A stretch of DNA of 64,000 nucleotides from RYN-230 sp963837515 (GTDB taxonomy: Bacteria; Actinomycetota; Actinomycetes; Streptosporangiales; Streptosporangiaceae): positions 62,001 through 126,000 of the forward strand of contig CAWINT010000013.1 of the NCBI GenBank assembly GCA_963837515.1, given 5' to 3'. Below the pieces are notes generated by a model that was given only the letters and a program-made list of their open reading frames with translations, was not told the DNA's origin and searched no databases. Each line of letters starts with the position of its first letter. Position 1 is the first letter of the stretch. Shown here in pieces: positions 52,298-61,745 of the stretch. The position numbers and the translations under genes are program-made.

Positions 52298-53425
52298 ATG
52301 CCGGACTCGGAGGCCAGCATGAAAGTGTTCATCAGCTCGGTGATCGCGGGCCTGGAGGCCCACCGCGCCGCCGCGCGCGAGGGTGCCGAGAGCCTGGGTC
52401 ACAGCGTGATCGTTGCGGAGGACTTCGGCGCCTCGCCGGACAGCCCGCAGAAGGTGTGCCTCGCGGGGGTGCGCGAGGCCGACGCGGTCGTCCTTCTGCT
52501 CGGTGAGCGGTACGGCACGCGGCAGACGTCAGGGCTGTCGCCGACGCACGAGGAGTATCACGAGGCTCGCGGGAACAGGGCAGTGCTCGTGTTCGTGCAG
52601 ACGGGCGTCACGCCGGAGCCGGACGAAGCAAAGCTCATAGAGGAGGTGAGCGGCTGGGAAGGCGGCCACTACCGGGAGCCCTTCAGCTCGCCTGCGACGC
52701 TGAGGTCTGCCGTGACCGGTGCGCTGCACCGGTGGGAGCTGAGCCAGCAGGCGGGCCCGGTGGACGAGGCGGAGCTCGTGGCGCGGGCATCAGGGCTGCT
52801 GCCGCGGTCCTCGACGTACGCCGCGGGTTCGCCGATGCTGCATGTGGTGGTTGCTGGTGGACCGGCACGGCAGGTGCTGCGGCCGAGCGAGCTGGACGAT
52901 CTGGCGCTGCAGCAGGCCATCGAGCAGGAGGCGCTGTACGGCGCGAAGCCGGTCTTGGACAGGGGGCAGGGCGTGCAGGCCGCCGTGAGGGGGGTGACAC
53001 TGGTAGTCAGCCAGCGGAACGCCGAGATCGCGCTGGACGAACAGGGCAACGTGCGGGTGAGCCGCCCCGGCCGCGACGCGGGTGGCCGACCAGGGATCGC
53101 TATCCCGTCGCTCATCGAGGAGGACGTGCAGGAACGCGTCGGCGCGGCCATCCACTACGCGGGATGGCTACTTGATCGTGTGGATGCGGCACGTCGGCTG
53201 AACCGCGTCGCCCTCGGCTGTCGGCTGGACGGTGCCGGGTACATAGCATGGCGCACGCGCGCCGAGGCGGCTGCGTCACCTAGCCGCGCGGAGATGAACC
53301 TCACCGGCCGGGAGTCGGCCGACAGCCCGCCCCTGGTCCTTCCCCGCGCGGCGCTCCTGCTCGACACGGCCCGGCAGGCCAAGGACATCACGGTGCGGCT
53401 GCGGCGGCAGGCCACCACGCGGTAG
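52298..53425 (+). CDS. DUF4062 (TIR-like fold) protein
   Basis: 375 residues; ATG 52298, or the ATG at 52319 just before the domain. The N-terminus is the DUF4062 pattern: MKVFISSVIAGLEAHRAAAR, HSVIVAEDFGASPDSPQKVC and ADAVVLLLGERYGTRQTSGLSPTHEE, split here as VVLLLGERYG and GLSPTHEEYHEAR. DUF4062 has a nucleoside-binding, TIR/DUF-like fold and occurs in STAND and other immune proteins. The C-terminal ~230 residues are unassigned. It may act as a sensor or NAD-cleaving effector, which is inference from fold only. Confidence 0.78.
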   Translation: MPDSEASMKVFISSVIAGLEAHRAAAREGAESLGHSVIVAEDFGASPDSPQKVCLAGVREADAVVLLLGERYGTRQTSGLSPTHEEYHEARGNRAVLVFVQTGVTPEPDEAKLIEEVSGWEGGHYREPFSSPATLRSAVTGALHRWELSQQAGPVDEAELVARASGLLPRSSTYAAGSPMLHVVVAGGPARQVLRPSELDDLALQQAIEQEALYGAKPVLDRGQGVQAAVRGVTLVVSQRNAEIALDEQGNVRVSRPGRDAGGRPGIAIPSLIEEDVQERVGAAIHYAGWLLDRVDAARRLNRVALGCRLDGAGYIAWRTRAEAAASPSRAEMNLTGRESADSPPLVLPRAALLLDTARQAKDITVRLRRQATTR

Positions 53426-53602
53426 CCAACGCATCCCGCGCTGACGGACTGCCGACACCGTTCCGGCGGGTCACGTGGCGCGGCGCGCCCGAAGACGCGG
53501 GCGAACGAGATGCGACTACGGATCAGATGGCGGCCAGTTCGGGCGGGGGGCTCCCCGGGCCACGATCGAGCCTACGCCGCCCGGATCGGTAGCGTTGTCC
53601 GG

Positions 53603-54705
53603 GTGACAGTCACGTTTAACGGAGTCATCTGGGAGCCGAAGCCCGGGTGCATGGTCTCTGCCGAGGAGTTCTTACAGGCCCGCTCGATCATCGCGGATGT
53701 TCACGCCACGATGTGCTGGAATCCGTGGGTGCTGGAGGACCGCGCCGCTGACTACGAGGCAGCGTGGCAGGCCATAGGTCAATGGAGTCCGGTTGACGCT
53801 GATGCTCGTCCGCTGGTCTTAGAGGAAGCTGAAGCCGGGCTTGAGCGGCGCCTGGCCGAGGCAGATGCCCGTTTCGAGGCCGCGGAAAGGCAAGCTGAGC
53901 GAGACCGGGCCGCTCGTGCGCCCAACTTTGACCCTGCACGAGAGCAAGCGCGCCTGGCCCTGCTCGGGGAACGCGCGATGCTGGCGAACCGGGTCGCGGA
54001 ACGCGCCGAACTCCAGCAGAACCCGGCCCAGCCCGGCAGGCAGCAACGCGCGCAGCTCGCCAAACTGGAGCGCCAGATCAGCGAGCTGACGAACGAGGTG
54101 GAACGGCTCACGTCCGTGGTAGGTGACGAAGAGGCGGTCACCGATGCGAACGGCTGGCTGCCCGCCGAGCGACGCAACCTGGCACTGACCCTTTTCAAGG
54201 CCAGTCGGCACAGGAGGTACGCGAACTTCGCGCCCGCATCGCCACCAGGCAGGCGGATCTGAAGGCCACAACGGGAAGGTCCGAACGTGCCGCGATCCGC
54301 GAAACCCTGCGGAAGGACACCTGCCGCCTGGAGTACCTAGCCGCCATCCCGCCGATGACGGCCGCGGACATGTGCTCCGAATGCCCCACCCCTGCCGCCT
54401 GGCACGACATAGACAGCACCTACGGCGAAGCAGGCCTAGTCAGCGGACCATGCCACGCCTGGCCCAGGCAAGCGGAAGAGGACCGCCTGATGCGGGAAGC
54501 GTTCACCAAACTCCAGGCCGGTCCCGCCGCCACACCACCCACACCGCCGCAGCCGCAGCCAATCGCGGTGATCAGCGCCGGCCTGCCGATAGAGGAAGTC
54601 ATGGCCCAGCTAGCCGCTGTCCAGGCCGAGCACCCCGGCGCCATGGTCCGCCAGGGGAGCAGGAAGCGCTGGGAGATCTGGCCAAACGAGCAGACACCAG
54701 GCTGA
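53603..54705 (+). pseudogene. element-borne unassigned protein, frameshifted
   Basis: From GTG 53603 (VTVTFNGVIWEPKPGCMV) the frame runs to about 54200 through a long, charged coiled coil (GLERRLAEADARFEAAERQA and KLERQISELTNEVERL). The reading then shifts by -1 near 54190-54205 and continues EVRELRARIATRQADLKATT, TAADMCSECPTPAAWHDIDS and a Pro/Gln-rich tail. A joined product would be ~367 residues. The junction contains CCTTTTCAAG but not a standard slippery heptamer, so an indel or sequencing error is more likely than programmed frameshifting. The Cys-containing segment could bind metal. Typical of actinobacterial element cargo. Confidence 0.6.
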
Positions 54706-55136
54706 CTCCCCTCACGCACATTCCCAAGGCGGTGGGCCACCAGTCCTCCTCGCTGCGTGATGATCCGGCCGGGGTCGCCATGTCCAGGCGAAGCCCACTG
54801 GCGCGGGTAGTTGCAGGGCTGAGATTCGGCGGGCCAGCGGCCATCAACGGCGAGCAGTTGCGCGGGAGACGGGAGGAGCGGAACCTGCACGCGAGTCCTG
54901 GCCATCCTGCTGCACCGGGCGATCTCGGCGACGGCATCGACGGCCAGGCAGGCCCCGGAGATGGCTGCCCCCGGGGCACGGATACATGACCTGGCGGCGA
55001 TGGCCAGGGGAAGAGCGTCGCTGCCGGCAGCGGGAAGCTCCGCAATGTCGTCGGCGCTTCTCGTGCCCACGGGGGACGTGCTGGGCCGGGCCCAAGGGGC
55101 ATGCCCTGACAGCCATCCGGCCTTGCGGCTGGGCCG
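54706..55136. other. region without a convincing gene
   Basis: Minus-strand frames are open here. The best candidate starts at GTG 55070 (DDIAELPAAGSDALPLAIAA) and has G/C-rich third positions, but it has no ribosome site or known domain and runs into the gene ending at 54705. I leave it uncalled. Confidence 0.3.
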
Positions 55137-55400
55137 TCACCGATGAGGCTGACCGCGGAGGATCAGTGCAAGCTTGTCCCGTTGCTGGGTGGACAGCGGT
55201 GGTGCTTGGGCGACCATGCAGGTGATGTAGGCGTCCACGTCCGGGTCGGCTCCGTCGTGTGCGGCCGGTTGCCTGCCAAGGCGCGGGCCTGATGGCGACT
55301 TGGGCTGGACAGGGGCAGCGACAGGGTCATGGCGTGCGGCATGTTTGCCGGTCTGTGACCCCGCGCTCATCAGAACCCGGCGGCCGGGGTGGTGTGCCAT
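55137..55400 (-). CDS. small conserved-looking actinobacterial protein, unassigned
   Basis: 87 residues, possibly starting later (MSAGSQTG). The conserved part is the C-terminus: DVDAYITCMVAQAPPLSTQQ and RDKLALILRG. Short proteins with this ending, an AAPPLTxxQRDxLAxLL-like pattern, are frequent in actinobacteria and their plasmids. The function is unknown. It faces away from the mobilization genes. Confidence 0.6.
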   Translation of the reverse strand: MAHHPGRRVLMSAGSQTGKHAARHDPVAAPVQPKSPSGPRLGRQPAAHDGADPDVDAYITCMVAQAPPLSTQQRDKLALILRGQPHR

Positions 55401-56015
55401 TCCTCCCGCATGGCTCCAAGATACTCATCCTTTCCTCACGGATGCCAAATAAAAATTGCCTGTCCGGGCAGCCTGATAGCGAACGTCACACCACACCACA
55501 ACACGGCACCGCATTTAACCGACCGGAGCCTAAGTAGACCTACCAGAGCCGAATTGCAAACACCCGCTCCGGTGCTGGCATTACCCGGCACAACACCACA
55601 TCATCTGGCAGCAGTAGACTGAGGCAAACACCATTCCCCCTAGCGCCCGGCTCGCCAGCGCCCAACGTTCCGCCGATGATATGGCTGCTAGCGGTGGGGT
55701 TTAGGTGCTCGCCAGGCCGCGTCTCCCAGTGCGATGCCGGTCGGCCAATGGACCTCGGCCAGCTCGCCAGAGACGGCTCACAGGGCGGGCCTGGTGCCCC
55801 CAGTTCCGGGAAGGTGCTTGGGTCTGCCATTCCACCTTGCATCCCGATCAACCTGTCAGATACGCGAAGCAAGATGTCCTTAAACCCGGAATATGTGTGG
55901 GACCGGGCGCGGTCCACACATAAACTGCCTACAGGCGCAGGCGCCAGGGAAGCCCGCGAGAAATGGTGCGGGGAGCGTCGGGCAAAGTAAGGGTGCAGCC
56001 GGGGAGAGTGGGCGT
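55401..56015. other. candidate origin of transfer upstream of mobC
   Basis: A 600-base, less GC-rich region lies just before the MobC gene, the usual place of oriT. At 55894-55920 TGTGTGGGACC, spacer GGGCGC and GGTCCACACA form an imperfect inverted repeat with one bulged base. Short A/C-rich tracts (CACACCACACCACAACAC, 55489-55506) lie further left. I see no gene here apart from run-on frames. The nick site cannot be fixed from sequence alone. Confidence 0.45.
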
Positions 56016-56420
56016 ATGGCGGAGCCGGGCAGGCGCGGGAGCCAGGGGGCGCGGCGGTCACGGCAGTCGGCCCGGCGTGGCTACCGGGTGGAGTTCACTT
56101 TGACCGCTGTGGAGTTCGCGGCTGTCGAGGACGCGGCTGAGCGGGCTGGGCTGGCCCGGGGCGCCTACGCTGCTCAGGCCGTCCTTGCTGCTGCCCAGGG
56201 TGGTCTGGGGCCGCAGCAGGTGTCGCTGGAAGCGCTGCGTGAGTTGATCCGCGCCTGCGGGCTGATCCGCCGGATTGGGGTGAATCTGAACCAGGCGGTC
56301 GCCCGGCTGAACGCGACCGGGCAGCAGTCCGCCGACCTGCGCGCGTACGCGGCGGAGAGCATCCGCCGGGCCAGGCGGGTGGACGCGGCGGCCGAAGCGC
56401 TACGGAAGACGCTCCGGTGA
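56016..56420 (+). CDS. MobC-like mobilization accessory protein
   Basis: 134 residues from ATG 56016, with GGGGAGAG upstream. It opens with a basic tail (GARRSRQSARRGYRVEFTLT), then a ribbon-helix-helix-like part (VEFAAVEDAAERAGLARGAY). The MobC signature LIRRIGVNLNQAVARLNATG is clear. MobC proteins bind oriT and help the relaxase open the strand. It lies 187 bases upstream of the relaxase. Confidence 0.82.
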   Translation: MAEPGRRGSQGARRSRQSARRGYRVEFTLTAVEFAAVEDAAERAGLARGAYAAQAVLAAAQGGLGPQQVSLEALRELIRACGLIRRIGVNLNQAVARLNATGQQSADLRAYAAESIRRARRVDAAAEALRKTLR

Positions 56421-56607
56421 CCTGCACGCAATTCTGGCCAGGACCGTTCCGGTCTGCGGACCGTGGCCCGGACCGCAGTCCGGCCATCGCGGGCTGGTCC
56501 CGGACTTCGCCGGGCGTGGCCTGCCCGGCTGCCGGGATCATCCCCGCCACGCAGACCGCGTTCCGCCAGGCGGGCCGGATGGCCGGGAATGCTCTGTGGA
56601 CGGTGCG

Positions 56608-58109
56608 ATGATAGGGAACATCTCCACCCCCAGAGGTACGCGGCTGGCGCCGTTGGTCTACTACCTGTTCGGGGCGGGGCGGCGCGAGGAGCACACCGAC
56701 CCGCACCTGGTGGCCGGATGGCGGCACCCCGCCGAACTCGAACCACCACTGCGCCCGGACGGGAGCCGGGACTTCCGGCAGCTGCTGGGGTTGCTGGCCC
56801 AGCCGCATGCCGCGATGGGCGAGTTCACGATGGCCCGGCCGGTGTGGCACTGCTCGCTGCGCGCCGCCCCCCAGGACAAGCTGCTGTCGGATGAGGAGTG
56901 GGCGCAGATCGCCGGCGATGTGATGCACCGTACCGGCCTGTCCCGGCGGGGGGCCGAGGATGAGGGGGTGCGGTGGATCGCGGTCCGCCACGGCCCGGAT
57001 CACATCCACCTGGTGGCGATGCTGGCCCGCCAGGACTTCCGCCGCCCCCGCCTGGACTTCGAACGCTACCGGGTCCGCGAAGCCTGCCGGGCCGCCGAGG
57101 CACGCTACGGGCTGCGCCGTACCGCCCCCGGTGACCGGACCGCCGCCCGCCGCCATCCCGGGCTGAGAGTGAGAAGGCCACCCGCCGCCGACTCGATGAA
57201 CCGCCACGGGTGACACTGCGCCGGGCGGTCACCACGGCCGCGGCGTGTGCGGGCAGTGAACGGGAGTTCTTCACCCGCCTGGAGCTGGCCGGGGTGCTGG
57301 CCCGCAAGCGGTTCAGCCGCCAGAATCCCGGCCAGGTGACCGGGTATGCGGTGGCGCTGCCCGGCGACACCAGCAAGGCAGGCCGGCCAGTGTGGTACAG
57401 CGGGGGGAAGCTCGCCCCGGATCTGACCTGGCCTAAGCTCCGCCAGCGGTGGGGCCAGCCCTCCGCTGCCGGCCCGTGGTTCACGCCTGCGGAGCGGGCC
57501 GCGATCTGGGAGCACGCCGCGCGGGTCGCTGGGACCGCCGCCGCTGAGATCCGCGCGCTGGCCGGTGCCGACCCGGCCAGTGCTGCCGACGCCGCGTGGG
57601 CCGCCTCTGGCACGCTGCACGCCGCGGCGGCCGCGCTGGGCAGCCGTGTGCTGCGCCAGGCCGCGGACGCTTACGACCGGGCCTGCCGCGCCCCCTACGG
57701 CCGTATTCCTGCACCGACCCCGGCCGGGAGCCGGTTGCGGCACGCCGCCTGGCTGCTAGGCACCCTGGTTGCCTCCACCCGCGATCCGGCGCTGGCCCCG
57801 CTCATGCTGCTGAGAAGCCTCGCCGCGCTCGCCGACGCGGTGGCCCAGCTCCGCGACGCCCAGCGACACGCAGCCCAGGCGACTGCCGCACGCGCCGCCG
57901 CCGAACAGCTGCATACCGCCGCCCGGGGCGGTCGGCCCGTACCGCAGGCTCGGCGTCCCCGGACCCCGGGGCAGCTCGCGGCGGAGCATTTCCGCTTCCC
58001 TATCCGGCGCGGCCAGCCCCCACCCTGGGGCGCCAGTCCCGGCCAGGACAGGCCATCGTCGGCGCGTAGTCCCACGCCGCCGCCCGGGCCGCGTGGCCCG
58101 CGCCTTTGA
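56608..58109 (+). pseudogene. relaxase (mobilization nuclease), frameshifted
   Basis: From ATG 56608 the N-terminal domain has a likely nicking Tyr in LAPLVYYLFGAG. The metal triad of MobA/VirD2-type relaxases is in VRWIAVRHGPDHIHLVAML. The frame ends in a false stop at 57213. A -1 shift near 57155-57165 joins it to the continuing relaxase sequence: RAESEKATRRRLDEPPRV, EREFFTRLELAGVLARKRFS and TGYAVALPGD, then an Ala-rich helical tail to 58109. A restored protein would be ~500 residues. It would nick oriT and pilot the strand in trans-mobilization. Either the gene is dead or one base is mis-sequenced. Confidence 0.8.
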
Positions 58110-58533
58110 CCGCGCGGCACGGCCCGTGCGATAGCCGGGATGAGGGCTACTGCCGCGCCGCTTCCGGTGCTCGGGCCGCGGGCGGCCCTGTGCTCCGGGT
58201 CGGCTTGCCCTCGGATTTCCCCACTTCTGCTGACTGCCGGGCAGCGTGAGCGGCGGAGCATTCCGCCTGCCTCCCCAGGGTTGCAGCGGGCCACGTCACT
58301 CGTGGCCAGCGGCAAGGGCAAGGGGCAGCGTCATGGCAACGCGGGTCAGGACGAGGGGTGGCATGTAGGGACAAGGGAGGATCTTCCTGCACCCAAGGGG
58401 TACCGAGATCCGCAGACCGGCTCCTCCGCTGTTTTCGTACAGCTGTACACGATGATTGACAGTGTGTAGCTGCCTGGGTGCACGATGAGGGCACAGTAAG
58501 GATTGGTAATCCCGGAAGGGCGGGTGTTCCGCC
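58110..58533 (+). promoter_or_regulatory. promoter region of the radical SAM operon with a palindromic operator
   Basis: No gene is seen in these 424 bases. GTACAGCTGTAC, a perfect 12-bp palindrome (58437-58448), is followed by TTGACA (58456-58461), a consensus -35 box; CACGAT (58481-58486) is the best -10 candidate, 19 bases on. GGCGG-GTGTT-CCGCC (58519-58533) is a small hairpin touching the ATG, with GGAAGGG just before it. It could control translation. The arrangement suggests a GntR- or TetR-like repressor for the operon. Confidence 0.55.
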
Positions 58534-59646
58534 ATGACGGCCTCGTCTGCGGCACCGCGCAAGCTGAAGCAGTTTGTGCTCAAGCCCACGGTGTTCTGCT
58601 ACCACCGGTGCCCGTACTGCGATCTGCGGCAGGACTACTACCGGGACATGGTCTTAGACCGTAAGCGGGCGCTGCCGATGGTCACGGTGCCTGGCTCGCG
58701 GCGGCCGAATCCAGGGCATATGCCGCTGGATCTGGCGTTACGGACGATTGATGAGGCTGCTGCGCTGGGCATGGAAGAACTCCAGCTCAGCGGTGGCGAC
58801 CCGCTGCTGTACCCGCATCTGATCGAGGTGATCGGGGCGGCGAAGAAGCATCCCGGCGTGTTCGTGCTGATGAACTCGGTGGGGACCGGCGTCACTGTCG
58901 GCAAGGCCCGCCAGATCATTGAGGCCGGCCTGGGCGCGTGGAACTTCTCGGTTGACACGCTCGACCCCGCCCTGTATGAGCGGCTGCGCGGGGTACGGGG
59001 TGCGCTGCCGGCGATCATGAAGGCGATCACCACAGTCCGGCAGGCGGGGCTGGATTTCCCGGGGTTCCGGTTCAACTACATGACCGTGATCACCCGGCAC
59101 AACTTCCGCGGCCTGCCCGGCCTGCTGGCCCATTGCGTGGACAGCGGGGTGGCGTCGGTCTACCTGATGAACGTCTACGGCGACACCACCGGCCAGTCCC
59201 TGCTGAACGAGGCGGAGATACGCGAGTTCCGCGACCAGACCGTCCCGCAGATGCTGGAGGTCTTGAAGGACAAGCACACCCCGCAGATCGTGCAGTCCAA
59301 CGCGGCGCAGGTGCTGGCCAGCTTCTTCTCCCCGGAGACGCCCGATTCCAGCTACGCACGCGGCATCTACTGGCCCGACCAGGCGACCGTCCGCCAGGCA
59401 TGCCGCGTCCCGGATTACTACTCGCTGATCGAACCGGATGGCCGGGTGCTGCCATGCTGCCTGATCGAGATCGCCCACCAGGGCGAAGTCGGCAACGTCA
59501 CGAGCACCCCACTGGGCGAGGTGTGGACCGGTCAGCGGTTCGAGCAGTTCCGCCGCGACCGCATCGCCTTCTGCCAGCAATGCTCCTCACCGCGCAACCG
59601 GACGCTGGGCCTGATCCCCAGCATGTGCCGCCAGTTCCGTGACTGA
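58534..59646 (+). CDS. radical SAM enzyme with SPASM-like C-terminus (operon gene 1)
   Basis: 370 residues. The 4Fe-4S motif CYHRCPYC (CxxxCxxC) is near residue 22, with GGDP-type SAM binding in LQLSGGDPLLYPH. The fold continues in NFSVDTLDPALYERLRG. The C-terminus has more cysteines, RQACRVPDYYSLIEPDG, RVLPCCLIEIAHQ and FCQQCSSPRNRT, typical of auxiliary cluster (SPASM/twitch) domains. These enzymes modify peptides, sugars or other small substrates by radical chemistry. It is the first gene of a coupled operon; the substrate is unknown. The next gene overlaps its stop by 8 bases. Confidence 0.85.
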   Translation: MTASSAAPRKLKQFVLKPTVFCYHRCPYCDLRQDYYRDMVLDRKRALPMVTVPGSRRPNPGHMPLDLALRTIDEAAALGMEELQLSGGDPLLYPHLIEVIGAAKKHPGVFVLMNSVGTGVTVGKARQIIEAGLGAWNFSVDTLDPALYERLRGVRGALPAIMKAITTVRQAGLDFPGFRFNYMTVITRHNFRGLPGLLAHCVDSGVASVYLMNVYGDTTGQSLLNEAEIREFRDQTVPQMLEVLKDKHTPQIVQSNAAQVLASFFSPETPDSSYARGIYWPDQATVRQACRVPDYYSLIEPDGRVLPCCLIEIAHQGEVGNVTSTPLGEVWTGQRFEQFRRDRIAFCQQCSSPRNRTLGLIPSMCRQFRD

Positions 59647-60532
59647 TCTCCTCGCGTCCGTGGTTGTGGCTGTACGCGGTGATACCCGGGCCCGGCGGCT
59701 ACTCGCCTCGCTGGCGTCGCAGACCGTGTCCCGGGAGGAGTATGAGGTGCTCGTCGTGGAGAACGGCAGCACTGTCCTGGCCGACACCGACGGCGCGTAC
59801 GGGATCACCCGGTATGAGCACCTGGCGCGGGGTAATTCAGCCGCCGCGCGCAACGCTGGGCTGGGCATAGCGCGCGGGCGGTTCGTGCTGCTGACCGACG
59901 CGGACTGTGTGGCCCGGCCCGGCTGGGTCGAGGCGATGACCAGATACCTGGCCTGCAGTGAGGTCGCTGCTGTCGGCGGGATGATCATCAAGCATCAGCC
60001 GCGGACCTGGGCGCAGCGCCACGCGATCACCATCGTGGACGGGCAGCAGCGGCTCAGCTACCTGCCCGCTCTGCACCTGCCCTACGTCGCCGGGGCCAAC
60101 GCCGGGTTCGTGGCCAGCGCGCTGCGTGAGGCGGGCGGCTTCGATGAGGACCTGCGCTCAGGCAACGACGTGGACGTGTGCTACCGGCTCGGGCTGCGCG
60201 GCCACCGGGTCGGCCTGGCCCCCGGTGCGGTGATCGAGCACGACGACCGCTCCACCGTGGCGGCACACTTCTGCCGCTTCTACCGGTACGCGGTCTACCA
60301 GGTCCTGCTGTATGCCAAGTACAAGCACATCTCCGGGAAACGGTACGTGCTGGACACCTACCCGCTGCGCCGCGCCATCCAGGCCACCACCAGCCTGCCG
60401 AACTGCGCGGCGCGTCTGCTGCGCGGCGACCCAGGCCCGGCATCAGTTGCTGTGCTTCAGCTCATCGAGGCGGCCGGGGTGTTCTGCGGAGACATCAGCG
60501 GCGCAATCCGGTTCCGGCAGCCCTACCTGTGA
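59639..60532 (+). CDS. family 2 glycosyltransferase (operon gene 2)
   Basis: 297 residues from GTG 59639. GT-A fold: LASVVVAVRGDTRARRLLAS, VLVVENGS, ARNAGLGIARGRFVLLTDAD (DxD-type metal site) and NAGFVASALREAGGFDEDLR with DVDVCYRLGLRGHRVG. A C-terminal helical part (FYRYAVYQVLLYAKYKH) may contact the membrane. It transfers a sugar from an NDP-sugar to an unknown acceptor. The 8-base overlap with gene 1 implies tight coupling. Confidence 0.85.
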   Translation: MTDLLASVVVAVRGDTRARRLLASLASQTVSREEYEVLVVENGSTVLADTDGAYGITRYEHLARGNSAAARNAGLGIARGRFVLLTDADCVARPGWVEAMTRYLACSEVAAVGGMIIKHQPRTWAQRHAITIVDGQQRLSYLPALHLPYVAGANAGFVASALREAGGFDEDLRSGNDVDVCYRLGLRGHRVGLAPGAVIEHDDRSTVAAHFCRFYRYAVYQVLLYAKYKHISGKRYVLDTYPLRRAIQATTSLPNCAARLLRGDPGPASVAVLQLIEAAGVFCGDISGAIRFRQPYL

Positions 60533-60566
60533 AGCAACCCGCCAGCCCAGAGTGAAGGAGAACGTC

Positions 60567-61745
60567 ATGCGCCAGCCGACCCCCCTGCCTGTCGTTCAGT
60601 CGCGCGGACGCCATCTCACCCGCCGTGGTGTGCTGTGGCTCGGCTTACGCTGCGATGTCCGCTGCAAATTCTGCTATGACGAGCACGTCCCCACCGGCCA
60701 GAAAGGCTGGCTCAGCCTGCCGGATGCGATCCGGGCGCTGGAGAAGTTCCGGTTCTACTACCGGAACGAGTTCGTGGACTTCATGGGCGGCGAGCCGACC
60801 CTGCACCCGGCGATCTTGGACATCACCGCGCATGCCGCCAGCATCGGACTGCGGCCCACGGTGATCACCCATGGCATGCACCTGGCCAAACCGCAGCGGG
60901 CCGCCGCGCTCGCCGATGCCGGCGTTCACGATGTCCTGGTCTCCATCCACGGCATCGGCGCGACCGCGGGCGAGATCCACGGCCGGGGGCGGCACAACGC
61001 CGAGAGGCAGATGCAGGCCCTGGACAACCTGCGTGAGCTGGGTGTCCCGTTCCGGTTCAACGTCACGGTGATCCGCGACAACCTCACCCAGCTAGATGCC
61101 ATCGCCGCGCTCGCCGCCGCCAAGGGCGCACGGGTGGTCAACTTCCTGACGTTCAACCCCTACTTCGAGTGGCAGCGCGGCGTCGAGATCGGATTCCAGG
61201 TCCGCCATTCTGAGGCCGCTCCCTACCTCAAGCGGGCGATCGACGTCTGCTCGGCCGCTGGGGTCGAGGCCAACGTGCGATACATGCCGCCCTGCCAGCT
61301 CCCCGGCTACGAGCAGCACGTCTACACCGGGTTCCAGCTTCCCTACGACCAGCACGAGTGGGACTACAACTCCTGGTACGACACCGGCCACCCCGGCAGG
61401 CCCGCCGAAGCCTGGTACTACCAGGCATCCAAACGGCAGCAGCAACGCCACGATTACCGGCAGGTTCCTGCCTGCGGCCAGTGCGCGCTGCGCGAGGTCT
61501 GCGACGGGTTCCACGCGCAGTACGCCGCCCGCTGGGACGGCGATGAAGCCATCCCATATCCCGGTGCGCTCATCACTGACCCCCGCCACTTCATCCAGCA
61601 CCAGGACAAGAACCAGTACCCGGCCACGCCCTCAGATCCCGGTGGTCCAGCCCAGCCCGCCGCGGCAGGCGAGGCGCTGGCCGCGCCGCTCGGCCTGGCC
61701 GAGGGTGGTGGCGCTGGCGCCCGCCACAAGCTGCCTGCCGGGTGA
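60567..61745 (+). CDS. second radical SAM enzyme with SPASM-like C-terminus (operon gene 3)
   Basis: 392 residues from ATG 60567, with AAGGAG six bases upstream. 4Fe-4S motif CDVRCKFC near residue 29, FMGGEPTLHPAILD for SAM binding, LVSIHGIGATAGEIHGRGRH and FRFNVTVIRDN. The C-terminal CGQCALREVCDGFHAQYA is a SPASM-type cluster motif. The last ~50 residues (GGPAQPAAAGEALAAPLG) are disordered. A second, different radical SAM enzyme in the same operon points to two sequential radical steps. Confidence 0.87.
   Translation: MRQPTPLPVVQSRGRHLTRRGVLWLGLRCDVRCKFCYDEHVPTGQKGWLSLPDAIRALEKFRFYYRNEFVDFMGGEPTLHPAILDITAHAASIGLRPTVITHGMHLAKPQRAAALADAGVHDVLVSIHGIGATAGEIHGRGRHNAERQMQALDNLRELGVPFRFNVTVIRDNLTQLDAIAALAAAKGARVVNFLTFNPYFEWQRGVEIGFQVRHSEAAPYLKRAIDVCSAAGVEANVRYMPPCQLPGYEQHVYTGFQLPYDQHEWDYNSWYDTGHPGRPAEAWYYQASKRQQQRHDYRQVPACGQCALREVCDGFHAQYAARWDGDEAIPYPGALITDPRHFIQHQDKNQYPATPSDPGGPAQPAAAGEALAAPLGLAEGGGAGARHKLPAG

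Noticed and set aside
54180..54210. Programmed -1 frameshifting in the gene at 53603
   Set aside because: CCTTTTCAAG lacks a standard slippery heptamer and no stable downstream structure is obvious; an indel is simpler.
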